Origin: Gemmobacter sp. 24YEA27
Lineage (GTDB): Bacteria > Pseudomonadota > Alphaproteobacteria > Rhodobacterales > Rhodobacteraceae
NCBI RefSeq assembly: GCF_030052995.1
Contig: NZ_JASJPW010000001.1
Coordinates: 1,112,501-1,176,500, forward strand
Direction: 5' to 3'
Length of the DNA stretch: 64,000 bases
The notes below the pieces were generated by a model. It worked only from the letters and a program-made list of their open reading frames with translations, did no database searches and had not been told where the DNA came from. The position numbers and the translations under genes are program-made. Shown piece after piece: positions 26,466-35,337 of this stretch. Within the stretch, counting starts at the first letter, position 1, and each line of letters begins with the position of its first letter.

Positions 26466-27824
26466 TCAGCGTGCGGCAAGCAGTTCCGGCACCGAGAGCA
26501 GGATGAACTCGTTATCCGCCGCGCGACCGATCTCGCGCCCGCCCGAGAAGGGCAGGTTATTGTCATTGGCGACCAGGATATGGGTCTCATCCACCCGCGC
26601 CACATCCTCGATGGTGAAGAAGGGGAAGGTGAAAGGCCCCTCTGCCGGTTTCAGACCCGCCAGCGCCTTGCCATCCGGATCCTGGATATCCATCAGGTCG
26701 ATATGGCCGATGCGTTTGATAAACCCATCAGCGTCAGTCGCGGCAGTGTCGACCAGCACGATATTCTTCACCCGCGCCGGCTGCGGGTAGCAGCTTACCA
26801 TATCAGTGGCACCCTCGGCACAGGCCAGCGCGGCGTCGCCCTCGCCATTGTCGCGCTCGATCACCAAAGCGCGGGTCTCGTCGATAAAGTTGAAATCGCC
26901 GATCGCCTTCGCGCCTTCTGCCAGGCGGAATTTGAAACTGTCGCCGGTCCAGTCGGCCTTGGCCGTGTCAAAGGTGAAGACGCGCAGGAAATCGCCCTCG
27001 ATCTCGCCGCCTTCGATCAGCAACGGTTTTTCCAGCATGCCCCACAGCAGATTGCTGCCGGGCTGCAGCCCCATACCTTCATAGCCGCCCGAGCGCTGGA
27101 CGCGGTAATCGGTGCCGGGAACCGCAGGAACCACGGTGCCGGGCGTGTCGGGGCCGGTCAGCGCCACGCCGTCCATCATGGTCTGATGTACCGATTTCAC
27201 CACGCCATCGAGGCCGACGCGCAGGATGAAGGGGCCGAATTCCTCACCGATCCAGATCTCGTCATTCAGGTACTGGATCGATTCCGGGTCGAAATCCGCG
27301 CCGGTCAGATAGCGGCCTTCAGTGCCCTCATTCGCGATGCGGAAGGGGACGACGTGGCCGGGATCCTTCAGGAACACCGTCTCCAGCCGTTCGACCTTGC
27401 CAGAGGTGAAATCGGGCGCCAGGCGGTGGAACATCAGCATCGCGTCGGGGGAATTCAGCTTTGTGCCGAAGCCGTTATCGGTCAGCGTGAACCAGCTGCC
27501 ATCTTCCGCGCGGTTCATCGCAAAGCCCGACAAGCCCTGCACAGGCTGGCCGATAAAGGGCAGCGAAATGCCGGTCGGATGCGCGCCGTAGGCCTTGCCG
27601 ACATCCCCCATCACGCTCATCGGCGCCTCATTGCGGGTCTTGCCGGTGAACTTCCCCGAGACCCAGAGGTCACGCGGTGCGTCGGCCGGTGGGGTTACCA
27701 TGGTAAAGGCCGGCAGGAAGGCATGGCCGGCCAGTCTGACGGGGAATTTCTCTTCCGCGATGGCGGGCAGGGCGATGAGGCCGGTCAGGGCAGTGGTCAA
27801 AGCAAGGGTGAGGCCGGGGCGCAT
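26466..27824 (-). CDS. Esterase-like activity of phytase family protein, secreted
   Basis: Exported protein of 452 residues with a signal peptide (MRPGLTLALTTALTGLIALP, cleaved near AIA/EE). The mature part fits the esterase-like activity of phytase domain (PF13449): QGLSGFAMNRAEDGSWFTLT with DNGFGTKLNSPDAML, DPESIQYLNDEIWIGEEFGP, GYEGMGLQPGSNLLWGMLEK and DFNFIDETRALVIERDNGEG. These acidic loops form the propeller's metal and substrate sites in relatives. The substrate is unknown, probably a phosphate ester in the periplasm. ATG at 27824 has ACAGGAG before it; an ATG 27 bases upstream lacks one. Confidence 0.88.
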   Translation of the reverse strand: MRPGLTLALTTALTGLIALPAIAEEKFPVRLAGHAFLPAFTMVTPPADAPRDLWVSGKFTGKTRNEAPMSVMGDVGKAYGAHPTGISLPFIGQPVQGLSGFAMNRAEDGSWFTLTDNGFGTKLNSPDAMLMFHRLAPDFTSGKVERLETVFLKDPGHVVPFRIANEGTEGRYLTGADFDPESIQYLNDEIWIGEEFGPFILRVGLDGVVKSVHQTMMDGVALTGPDTPGTVVPAVPGTDYRVQRSGGYEGMGLQPGSNLLWGMLEKPLLIEGGEIEGDFLRVFTFDTAKADWTGDSFKFRLAEGAKAIGDFNFIDETRALVIERDNGEGDAALACAEGATDMVSCYPQPARVKNIVLVDTAATDADGFIKRIGHIDLMDIQDPDGKALAGLKPAEGPFTFPFFTIEDVARVDETHILVANDNNLPFSGGREIGRAADNEFILLSVPELLAAR

Positions 27825-27936
27825 GGGCGAACTCCTGTCGTCGCGTTTCATGGCGGGACAGGTAGCGGCGCTTTCTGACAGTCAGGTCTCAGCCCTGCGA
27901 CATTACGGTTGCAATATCGCAGACAGAGCGGATTTC

Positions 27937-29139
27937 TCAGGCGCCTGCGGTTTCCGCCGCGATCTGCGCGCGGGATTTGCGCGCGCGTTCGGTCGCGGAT
28001 TTCAGCTGACCGCAGGCCGCCATGATATCCTCACCACGCGGGGTGCGGATCGGCGAGGCGTAACCGGCCTTATAGATGATATCGGCGAAAGCCTCGATGC
28101 GCTCCCAGTCCGAGCGCTCATAGGGCGAGCCGGGCCATTCATTGAACGGGATCAGGTTGATCTTGGCGGGGATGCCCTGGATCAACTTCACCAGCCGGCG
28201 CGCATCAGCGTCAGAGTCGTTCACGCCCTTGAGCATCACATATTCAAAGGTGATGCGTTCCGAATTCGACAGGCGCGGATAGTCGCGCAGCGCGCCCAGG
28301 AGCGTCGCGAGGTTCCATTTCTTGTTGATCGGCACCAGCTTGTCACGCACCTCATCCGTGGTGGCGTGGAAGCTGATCGCCAGCTGGCAGCCGATTTCCT
28401 CGGCGCAGCGCGCAATCTCGGGCACCACGCCCGAGGTTGAAAGCGTGATGCGGCGGCGCCCCAAAGCGATGCCTTCGTCGTCGCGCACGATCAGCATCGC
28501 GTCACGGACGGCGTCGAAATTATAGAGCGGCTCGCCCATGCCCATCAGGACGATATTCGACAAAAGGCGCTCGCCGGTCGAGCCCTGGCCCGGTTCCGGC
28601 CATTCGCCCAGGTCGTCACGTGCCAGCATGACCTGGCCGACGATCTCGCCCGCCGTCAGGTTGCGCACCAGTTTCTGCGTGCCGGTATGGCAGAAGGAAC
28701 AGGTCAGCGTGCAGCCGACCTGGCTCGACACGCAAAGCGTGCCGCGGCCTTCCTCGGGGATATAGACCGCCTCGACCTCATGGCCACCGGCGATGCGCAG
28801 AAGGTATTTGCGGGTGCCATCGGCCGAGACCTGGCGCGTCACGATCTCGGGCAGTGCGATCTCGAATTTCGCAGACAACAGCGCGCGGTAGTCTTTGGCG
28901 AGATTGGTCATCAGTGCGAAATCGCGCACGCCCCAATAGTAAACCCATTGCCAGACCTGGCCGACCCGCATCTTCGCCTGTTTCTCGGGCGTGCCGGCAG
29001 CGATCAGCGCGTCTTTCAGCTGGGCGCGGGTCAGGCCGACGAGATTGACCTTGTCCGTCTCCGGCAGTTTGCGCGGAATCGTCATCACATCTTGTGTGAT
29101 CGGGGCATCAACCGCGCGGGCGGGGGTGAGGTCGTTCAT
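27937..29139 (-). CDS. rlmN: Dual-specificity rRNA/tRNA adenine C2-methyltransferase RlmN
   Basis: Radical-SAM enzyme that methylates C2 of A2503 in 23S rRNA and A37 in some tRNAs, 400 residues. [20 protein letters not shown] contains the CxxxCxxC cluster motif (start of it in GCTLTCSFC), [13 protein letters not shown] follows, and [15 protein letters not shown] is the SAM-binding GEP motif. [12 protein letters not shown] and [20 protein letters not shown] are further core strands, and [13 protein letters not shown] holds the catalytic C-terminal cysteine. The ATG at 29139 is preceded by GAAGGATCTGCCAG. It stands alone, downstream of the IalB gene on the same strand. Confidence 0.97.
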   Translation of the reverse strand: MNDLTPARAVDAPITQDVMTIPRKLPETDKVNLVGLTRAQLKDALIAAGTPEKQAKMRVGQVWQWVYYWGVRDFALMTNLAKDYRALLSAKFEIALPEIVTRQVSADGTRKYLLRIAGGHEVEAVYIPEEGRGTLCVSSQVGCTLTCSFCHTGTQKLVRNLTAGEIVGQVMLARDDLGEWPEPGQGSTGERLLSNIVLMGMGEPLYNFDAVRDAMLIVRDDEGIALGRRRITLSTSGVVPEIARCAEEIGCQLAISFHATTDEVRDKLVPINKKWNLATLLGALRDYPRLSNSERITFEYVMLKGVNDSDADARRLVKLIQGIPAKINLIPFNEWPGSPYERSDWERIEAFADIIYKAGYASPIRTPRGEDIMAACGQLKSATERARKSRAQIAAETAGA

Positions 29140-29230
29140 CTGGCAGATCCTTCAGGATAGAGCCTTGCTACAGGCGATCTGGCTATTGTCAGGCTGCGCT
29201 ATACGCGATTGGCCCCAAATATGAAAGCGG

Positions 29231-29265
29231 CGAAAATGAAAGCGCCCCGCCGGAGGGCGGAGCGC
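29231..29265 (-). terminator. Terminator after the IalB gene
   Basis: On the minus strand GCGCTCCGCC and GGCGGGGCGC (one mismatch, four-base loop) are followed by TTTCATTTTC. Confidence 0.75.
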
Positions 29266-29288
29266 GGAATATTTGCCGGTGATGCTGC

Positions 29289-29810
29289 TTATTTGCAGCG
29301 CGCCGCCGCGTCATCCATCGCGGCCGAGAAGCCGCGCAGGCTGAATTTGTCGCGGGTCTGGGTGCCACGGCCCGAACGCGCCGAGACCACCGCATCGGCA
29401 CCGCCACGCAGCGCGCGGATCAGGGTGGCATCGTCTTCGGCTGAACCCGACCAGGCCCATTCGCCATCCGAGAACAGATTAAAGGTCGAACTGCCGACGG
29501 CAACCGTCACGGTCGAGCCGCTGGCAAAGGGGTAGCCACCGGTGAATGACACTTGCGGCGCGACGCCCGGACGGTAGGTCACGAAAAGCAGAACGTCACC
29601 ACGCCGCACTGAAACCGGCTGGCCATCCTTGGTATTGACGGATTCCCGCGGTTTCGAGACGCCCCAGCATTCTTTCGGATTGCCGTCCACAAAGACGTTC
29701 CAGTCCGTCATTGATGTGACGAGATTGGTCGATTCCTGAGCCGATGCCGCGAAGGGGGCGGCCAGGATGATTGCGCAGACGCCAATGGCGCGACGAAGGG
29801 CGATAGTCAT
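29289..29810 (-). CDS. Invasion-associated locus B (IalB) family protein, periplasmic
   Basis: Exported protein of 173 residues. A signal peptide (ALRRAIGVCAIILAAPFAAS, cut near SAQ/ES) precedes a single IalB domain: DWNVFVDGNPKECWGVSKPR, GDVLLFVTYRPGV, VSFTGGYPFASGSTVTVAVG and DEWAW-like GEWAWSGSAEDDATLIRALR. The C-terminal cysteine in AAARCK may pair with the one in PKECW, as in the family. The family is periplasmic with no proven activity despite its name. The start at 29810 is the only one directly before a signal peptide. A clear terminator follows. Confidence 0.88.
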   Translation of the reverse strand: MTIALRRAIGVCAIILAAPFAASAQESTNLVTSMTDWNVFVDGNPKECWGVSKPRESVNTKDGQPVSVRRGDVLLFVTYRPGVAPQVSFTGGYPFASGSTVTVAVGSSTFNLFSDGEWAWSGSAEDDATLIRALRGGADAVVSARSGRGTQTRDKFSLRGFSAAMDDAAARCK

Positions 29811-29996
29811 ATGTCTGACGCAGCCTCCAAGCTGTCTCTTGCCTCTGTTTACGCCTTGCCTCAGTCTTGCGGCCGTTCTGATAGGGGCCATTCTGATCTG
29901 GCAGGCGCTTTCTGAACCCGATATTGCAGAAATACTTAAAAATGGCAGGGGGTAAAAGCCCTCTGCGCAGAAAATCGCACATCTGTGAGGGACGGA

Positions 29997-31064
29997 ATGG
30001 CGCGGAAAACAGGAAGTGACGGTCGCAGGGTCGATAGCGGAGCCGCTCCGCTGGCGGAACTCTGGCGCGGTGGCGTGTTGGAAAGCACCCATCTGGGGCA
30101 TGCGGTGATCTGCGATGCCAAGGGGATCATCGAGGCCTGGGGGAACCCGTCGGCGGTGATTTTTCCCCGCTCGTCGTGCAAGATGATCCAGGCGCTGCCT
30201 TTGATCGAGACCGGCGCGGCAGCGGATCGCAGGCTGGGGAGCGAGCATCTGGCACTTGCCTGCGCGAGCCATGAGGGCGCGCATCTGCATGTGTCAAAAA
30301 CCGGGCGCTGGCTGGCGGATCTGGATCTTACCGAGCCGGATCTGCGCTGTGGCGCACATGAGCCCGCCGACCGCGAGGAGCGCAACCGGCTGATCCGCGA
30401 GGGAGAGGCGCCCTGCCAGCTGCACAATAACTGTTCGGGTAAACATTGTGGTTTCCTGACCGTGGTGCAGCATCAGGGCTGGGGGCCCGACTATCACGAG
30501 ATCGACCATCCTTTGCAGCGTGCGATCCGCGATGCGACCTCTGAGGTTGCGGGCGAGGAGATCTCGGGCTGGGGGATTGATGGCTGCTCGGCACCGAATT
30601 TCGCGCTGAGCCTGGAAGGGCTTGGCCGCGCGATGGCCGGTTTTGCCAATGCAAAACCGGGGCAGGGCGCCAGGGCCGAAGCGATGGTTGCACTGCGCGA
30701 GGCGATGATGGCGCATCCGGAACTGGTCGCGGGCGAAGGCCGCGCCTGTACCGGGCTGATGCGGGCCGCGCGCGGCCGCGCTGCGGTGAAGACCGGCGCC
30801 GAAGGGGTGTTTATCGGCATCCTGCCGGAACGCGGTATCGGCATCGCGATCAAGGCCGTCGACGGCAATCACCGCGCCTCTGAAGCCGCGATTGCGGCGC
30901 TTCTGGTGCGGCTGGGCGTGGTCGAGGCAGGCGATCCGCAGGTGTCGCGCTGGCTTAACCCGGTGCAAAAGAACTGGCGTGGGCTGGTGACCGGTGAGGT
31001 TCGGGCGCCGCCGGATTGGCCTGACCCCGGCGTGAGGGGGCACGTCCTGAGATGCGGCCTGTGA
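29997..31064 (+). CDS. Type III (Rhizobium etli-like) L-asparaginase
   Basis: Asparaginase of the PF06089 family, 355 residues, hydrolysing asparagine to aspartate and ammonia. It resembles the Rhizobium inducible enzyme, a serine-beta-lactamase-like fold unrelated to the bacterial type I/II enzymes. Key residues are in place: FPRSSCKMIQALP holds the catalytic Ser-x-x-Lys, CASHEGAH the second serine, HNNCSGKHCGFL the metal-site Cys and Lys, and GIDGCSAPNFALS the third Cys. It starts at 29997 after GAGGGACGGA. It is divergent from the IalB gene and 79 bases before the DUF2794 gene on the same strand. Confidence 0.9.
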   Translation: MARKTGSDGRRVDSGAAPLAELWRGGVLESTHLGHAVICDAKGIIEAWGNPSAVIFPRSSCKMIQALPLIETGAAADRRLGSEHLALACASHEGAHLHVSKTGRWLADLDLTEPDLRCGAHEPADREERNRLIREGEAPCQLHNNCSGKHCGFLTVVQHQGWGPDYHEIDHPLQRAIRDATSEVAGEEISGWGIDGCSAPNFALSLEGLGRAMAGFANAKPGQGARAEAMVALREAMMAHPELVAGEGRACTGLMRAARGRAAVKTGAEGVFIGILPERGIGIAIKAVDGNHRASEAAIAALLVRLGVVEAGDPQVSRWLNPVQKNWRGLVTGEVRAPPDWPDPGVRGHVLRCGL

Positions 31065-31143
31065 AAGGGCCGTGACCCGGAGTGTAACGAAGCTGTGTCG
31101 CGCAGCGCTTGATTTGTGGCAAAGCGGCGGGCAGACTGGTTGC

Positions 31144-31491
31144 ATGAACATGGAAGCGCCCCTTCCCTTTCCGGCGGGTGGTAAAGAGCCGGAGATCGTC
31201 GCGTTCCAGCGGCAGGAGCTCTCTGTAATCCTGCGGCTTTACGGGATGATGGTGGCCGCCGGCGAATGGCGGGATTACGGCATTTCGCATGGGCGGGAGG
31301 CGGCGGTTTTCTCGGTCTTCCGTCGCAGCGCCGAGACCCCGCTTTACCGCATCGAAAAGCGCCCGAAGCTGCGGCTGAAGCAGGGGATCTATGCCGTTCT
31401 CGGCGAGGGCGGCCAGGTTCTGCGGCGCGGGCATGAGCTGGAACAGGTGCTCAGAGTGCTGGAGCGCAAGCTGATCCGACCGGTTGGCTGA
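31144..31491 (+). CDS. DUF2794 family protein
   Basis: Conserved protein of 115 residues, family DUF2794, widespread in alphaproteobacteria, function unknown. The core is VAFQRQELSVILRLYGMMVA, AGEWRDYGISHGREAAVFSV and LYRIEKRPKLRLKQGIYAVL, which cover the domain from about residue 22 to 90. The ATG at 31144 is chosen because it leads straight into the domain; the ribosome site is weak. No membrane segment or cysteine is present. It ends 114 bases before the convergent NlpC/P60 gene. Confidence 0.88.
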   Translation: MNMEAPLPFPAGGKEPEIVAFQRQELSVILRLYGMMVAAGEWRDYGISHGREAAVFSVFRRSAETPLYRIEKRPKLRLKQGIYAVLGEGGQVLRRGHELEQVLRVLERKLIRPVG

Positions 31492-31605
31492 GAGCTGAGG
31501 GGAGCAATTTCAGCATAACTGCCGGAGGGATGCCGGCCCTGCAGAACCCCGGCATGTTGTCGCCATGATGAATTGCCGCTGCGCAGTTTTTTGACCGGTG
31601 TGCTG

Positions 31606-32424
31606 TCAGGGACGGCGGCGGGTGATGAGGTCGCCTCCGTAATGGGACCGAATTCTGGCAATGGCGGCCGCGAGGTCTTCATAGGCCACCGACATCGTAT
31701 AGCCATTGGCGTGGATCAGCCGGGTCGGGCTGGTCATCAGCGCGACATGGCCTTTCCAGAACAACAGGTCTCCGCGGTGCAGGGGGGCGCTGTCGGGGAT
31801 GGCCTGGCCGATGCTCTGCTGCAGATCGCTGTCGCCTGGGCAGGCGAGGCCGGCGGCATGGAAGGCAAGTTGCACAAGGCCCGAACAATCGACCCCGGCG
31901 GCGGAGTTCCCACCCCAGAGATAGGGGGCATCAAGAAGGGATTGTGCGACCGTGACCGGATCCCGCGCCGCCTGGTCCAGCGGCGCAAGATGGGATTTCG
32001 GGATAAAGCCATCGGGGGTTTCCGTCCAGGAGCCGGTTTCGCCGGTGACCGTGACGCGGGCGTTCAGCCAAAGGGGCATCAGCGGCGGAGCCTGGACGCG
32101 GGGTTCCGGATAAAGATGGGTTGCCGGGCTGTGCACACGATGCGAGGCCGCGCGGGGCGGGGCGAGGCTGGTTGCCGCCACCCAGCCACAATAGCCGTCT
32201 TTCGCGGCCATCAAGAAGATATGGCCCTCCCGCCGGTCGATCACCGTGACCTCGTCGCCAAAGATCAGCTGCCGGTCGATCGCCCCTGCCGGTGCGGCCA
32301 GCAGCGGCGCCAGTGGGGTTCCAATCTGCGCAGGCTCCCCCTCGGTCAGGGGGACATCCGCGATGCGCCCCCTCAGCGAGATATGGCCGATCCGGCCGGA
32401 AAACGGGGTCAGCCGGCGGTCCAT
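31606..32424 (-). CDS. NlpC/P60 family peptidoglycan hydrolase with SH3-like domains
   Basis: Cell-wall cysteine peptidase of 272 residues. The N-terminal half (1-150) carries bacterial SH3-like strands (QLIFGDEVTVIDRREGHIFL, YCGWVAATSL; LNARVTVTGETGSWTETPDG) that bind the wall; the C-terminal NlpC/P60 domain has LWGGNSAAGVDCSGLVQLAF with catalytic Cys180, GDLLFWKGHVALM with His226, and HANGY with the third residue. No clear signal peptide is seen, which is common in this Rhodobacterales group. It follows the M17 aminopeptidase gene by 15 bases on the same strand, so the two form an operon. Confidence 0.93.
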   Translation of the reverse strand: MDRRLTPFSGRIGHISLRGRIADVPLTEGEPAQIGTPLAPLLAAPAGAIDRQLIFGDEVTVIDRREGHIFLMAAKDGYCGWVAATSLAPPRAASHRVHSPATHLYPEPRVQAPPLMPLWLNARVTVTGETGSWTETPDGFIPKSHLAPLDQAARDPVTVAQSLLDAPYLWGGNSAAGVDCSGLVQLAFHAAGLACPGDSDLQQSIGQAIPDSAPLHRGDLLFWKGHVALMTSPTRLIHANGYTMSVAYEDLAAAIARIRSHYGGDLITRRRP

Positions 32425-32439
32425 GTCAGTGGCCCATCC

Positions 32440-33844
32440 TTATAGCCCCAGGATTTCGGGCAAGGCGTTCAGGATCGCCCGCGCCCCCTGGCCCGCGCCG
32501 CCTTTGGGCCGCGCTGGTGCGTCAGAGGGCGTATGGCCATAGATGTCGAAATGCATGTAGCGCGGGTGATCGGCAAAACGGCGCAGGAAAAGCGCCGCCG
32601 TGATCGCCCCGGCAAAGCCGAAGCCGGGCGCATTGTCGAGATCGGCGATACCGGGTTCGATCACCGGCTCATAAGCCTCGTGGAAGGGCAGCCGCCAGAC
32701 CGGGTCGAAGCCGGATTTTGCCCCGCGTTCCAGAGCTGCGGCCATCGCATCATCCTGCGCCCAATAGGGGGCGAGATCGGGGCCGACCGCGATCCGCGCA
32801 GCGCCGGTCAGCGTCGCCATGGTGATCAGCGCATCCGTGTCTTCCTCGGTCGCAAAGGCCAGCGCATCGGCGAGCACGAGGCGGCCTTCGGCATCGGTAT
32901 CATTGATCTCGACCGTCAGCCCCTTGCGGCTGGTCACGATGTCTTTCGGCTTTTGGGCATTGCCCGCGATCACGTTTTCCACCGCCGGCACCAGCAGCCG
33001 CAGCCGGATCGGCAGGTTCAGGGCCATGATCATCTTTGCAAGGCCCATGGTGGTGGCGGCACCCCCCATGTCCTTTTTCATCAGAAGCATGCCGTTTGGC
33101 GGTTTGATATCGAGGCCGCCCGTGTCGAAACAGACGCCCTTGCCGACCAGGGTGAGGCGCGGGCCCGTGCTGCCCCAGCGAAGGTCAAGCAGGCGCGGCG
33201 CGCGCGGGCTTGCCTGGCCAACCGCATGAATAAGCGGAAAATTCTGCGTGATCAGATCATCGCCCCGGATCACCTGTGTGGTGGCGCCATGTTCGGCCGC
33301 GAGCGCGAGGAAGGCGCTTTCCAGCTCGTCTGGGCCCATATCGCGGGCGGGGGTGTTGATCAGATCACGGGTGAGGAATTCGCCCGCCGCCATCGCCTCG
33401 ATCTGCCGCGCATTGACGCCGGCGGGCACAACGAGTTGCGCAGGCTGCGCCGGGGTTTGCCGGGGCGGTAGCGGTCGAACCGGTAGGAGGCCAGGAGCCA
33501 GCCAAGCGCCGCCTCGGAGGCGAGATCGGCGGCGAGTTCGGTCGCGAAATGCCAGGTGGTGCCATCGGGCAGCGCGCTTGCGGCTTTGGCCAGCACAAAG
33601 CGCTGCCGGGCCCGGGCGCGGTCTGTGCCCAGCCCCGCCACCGCGCCCTGGATGCCATCGCCCCCGGGAGGAGGCGCAGCTCGCCCGCCGCCGCCTCAAA
33701 GCCGCTGGCCCGCAGCCAGGGTGCGAATTCGGCACCTTTTCCGGCCAGAAACTCCGGCAGGCCGGCAGGGGTGACGATATAGAGCGGCAGAGACCCCGCG
33801 CCTGGTTCGAGGAAGCGGGGCTCTGTTCTGGTCTGCTCTGCCAT
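32440..33844 (-). pseudogene. M17 leucyl aminopeptidase family protein, split by two frameshifts
   Basis: Cytoplasmic metallo-aminopeptidase of the PepA (M17) family; the joined frames give about 468 residues, normal length. The N-terminal frame starts MAEQTRTEPRFLEPGAGSLP (ATG at 33844) and reads to about 33665. The next frame (VAGLGTDRARARQRFVLAKA, SEAALGWLLASYRFDRYRP) covers to about 33465. The third holds the catalytic domain: INTPARDMGPDEL, GKGVCFDTGGLDIKPPNGML, MKKDMGGAA and NDTDAEGRLVLADALAFA, with all metal ligands. Both breaks are repaired by one added base in short G/C runs (33661-33665 and 33462-33465). The catalytic part is undamaged, so indel errors in the sequence are the simplest reading. 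It is upstream of the NlpC/P60 gene. Confidence 0.85.
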
Positions 33845-33999
33845 GATCGGGTCCGGTTCTATGTTGCCGCCAGGCCGGGGCCTGGTCGCGCGGTCAGTGA
33901 TTGCGCGAGACTGGCCTGGCGGGCTTCCGGCTGCAAGGGGCGCTCGCGTGAGGGGAACACACAGGTGATCCCGAGAGCTTTCCCGGCCCGCAGCAGTGG

Positions 34000-34380
34000 C
34001 TACAGCGATCCATCGGCGAATTCCGGACCCGGGTTGAGCGAGCGCCGCGCGATCCGTAAAATCCGCGCCCAGACCGCGGCGAAAGCCGTGCCATCGCCCC
34101 GCCTCAGGCAAAGGCGTGCATCCGAAGCTGCGCGTTCCAGGCTCTGCATGCCGAGGTTATCCGCCATGGCGCGGAGCTTTTGCAGCTGCCGGTCCGCGCT
34201 CTGCAATTCATGATCGCGGATCTGACTGGCCAGACCTGCCAGCACCTGCGCCAGCTCTCCCAAAGCGCGGCTTACGACCTGATCGGCCGCAGCCGTGCCA
34301 AGGCTGCGATAGATAGATGCGATTACTTCGCCATCCTGCAAAATCCGCTCCTGCGGATGCAGTATTTGTATGGTCCCCAT
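34000..34380 (-). CDS. Conserved alpha-helical protein, 126 aa, function unknown
   Basis: Unrecognised. The ATG at 34380 begins MGTIQILHPQERILQDGEVI after GGGGTAAGGCA. The rest is helical: SIYRSLGTAAADQVVSRALG, ELAQVLAGLASQIRDHELQS, LQKLRAMADNLGMQSLERAA and GTAFAAVWARILRIARRSLN. The helix pattern, with residues 60-115 like a small four-helix bundle, recalls Hpt-type or partner-binding modules, but no phosphorylatable histidine motif (HxxKG) is visible. It has one gene neighbour on the same strand, M17, 155 bases downstream; divergent is the carbonic anhydrase. Further in-frame sequence upstream is unlikely to be coding. Confidence 0.6.
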   Translation of the reverse strand: MGTIQILHPQERILQDGEVIASIYRSLGTAAADQVVSRALGELAQVLAGLASQIRDHELQSADRQLQKLRAMADNLGMQSLERAASDARLCLRRGDGTAFAAVWARILRIARRSLNPGPEFADGSL

Positions 34381-34648
34381 TGCCTTACCCCGTGGCCCCA
34401 CCAGGCCAAACCCCCAAAACCACCACCAGAGCGATCGCAGCCCGGCCCGCCTGACGGCATTGAGCGCCGCAGGACGGGCCGGAAACGCGCGCCGCCCTGG
34501 CGGAAATTTCCCATTACCCACACAGATCTTTGCAGCGATTTGCTTTCGACTTCGCTAAACCTGCAGGGCTCGCATCGGTTTTGTGGCGATTTTGCCCCTC
34601 GCAATTTCTGCAAATGCGAAGTACTCAGAGCAACCAAGGAGCAAGCCC

Positions 34649-35296
34649 ATGATCCAGGCCCGCATTCTTCCGCAATACCTTGTCCAGCGCTTTCACGGCT
34701 GGCGTGCAACCAGCTATCAGAACAACCGGGCGTGGTATCGCCGCCTTGCGGAAAGCGGTCAGCACCCGCGCGCCATGGTGATTTCCTGCTGCGACTCACG
34801 CGTGCATGTCACCTCGATTTTCGGCGCGGATGAGGGTGAGTTCTTCATTCACCGCAATATCGCGGGCCTCGTGCCGCCCTATACGCCGGACGGCAAGAAT
34901 CACGGCACTTCGGCGGCGGTGGAATATGCGGTGACCGCGCTGAAGGTCGCGCATATCCTGGTGGTCGGGCATTCGAATTGCGGTGGCGTCAAGGGCTGCC
35001 ATGACATGTGCACCGGCCATGCGCCTGAGCTGGAAGAAAAGACCAGTTTCGTCGGCCGCTGGATGGATATTCTGCGCCCCGGCTTCGAGAAAGTCGCCCA
35101 TCTGCCCGAGGACGTGATCCTGCCCGCGCTTGAGAAAGAGGCGGTGCTGGTCAGCCTTGAAAACCTGATGACCTTCCCCTTCGTGAAAAACGCGGTCGAG
35201 AATGACATGCTGACGCTGCACGGCATGTGGAACAATACCGGCGAGGGCGAACTGGAACAGTTTGATCCCGAGAAAGGCGTTTTCGTTCCCGTCTGA
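34649..35296 (+). CDS. Beta-class carbonic anhydrase
   Basis: Zinc enzyme interconverting CO2 and bicarbonate, 215 residues. Zinc ligands are in VISCCDSRVHV (Cys and Asp), VVGHSNCGGVKGCHDMC (His and Cys), and the catalytic Asp-Arg pair is CDSR. FFIHRNIAGLVPPY and GTSAAVEYAVTALKVAHILV are conserved around them. The start at 34649 follows AAGGAG. The region before it holds no gene on +. It converges on the UbiH gene with nearly identical ends (CCCGTCTGA). Confidence 0.95.
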   Translation: MIQARILPQYLVQRFHGWRATSYQNNRAWYRRLAESGQHPRAMVISCCDSRVHVTSIFGADEGEFFIHRNIAGLVPPYTPDGKNHGTSAAVEYAVTALKVAHILVVGHSNCGGVKGCHDMCTGHAPELEEKTSFVGRWMDILRPGFEKVAHLPEDVILPALEKEAVLVSLENLMTFPFVKNAVENDMLTLHGMWNNTGEGELEQFDPEKGVFVPV

Positions 35297-35337
35297 GCCG
35301 CTTCAGACGGGCCGTTCAAAAGCGCTGTTCAGACGGG
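35288..35337. terminator. Shared convergent hairpin between carbonic anhydrase and ubiH-type gene
   Basis: CCCGTCTGA (35288-35296, includes the carbonic anhydrase stop) can pair with TCAGACGGG at 35303-35311 or with a second copy at 35329-35337 that includes the opposite gene's stop. The stems are perfect (nine bp) but lack U-runs. Confidence 0.45.

Noticed and set aside
26370..27878. 502-codon plus-strand frame opposite the phytase-like gene
   Set aside because: Antisense to a signal-peptide protein with clear family motifs; the product has no domain.
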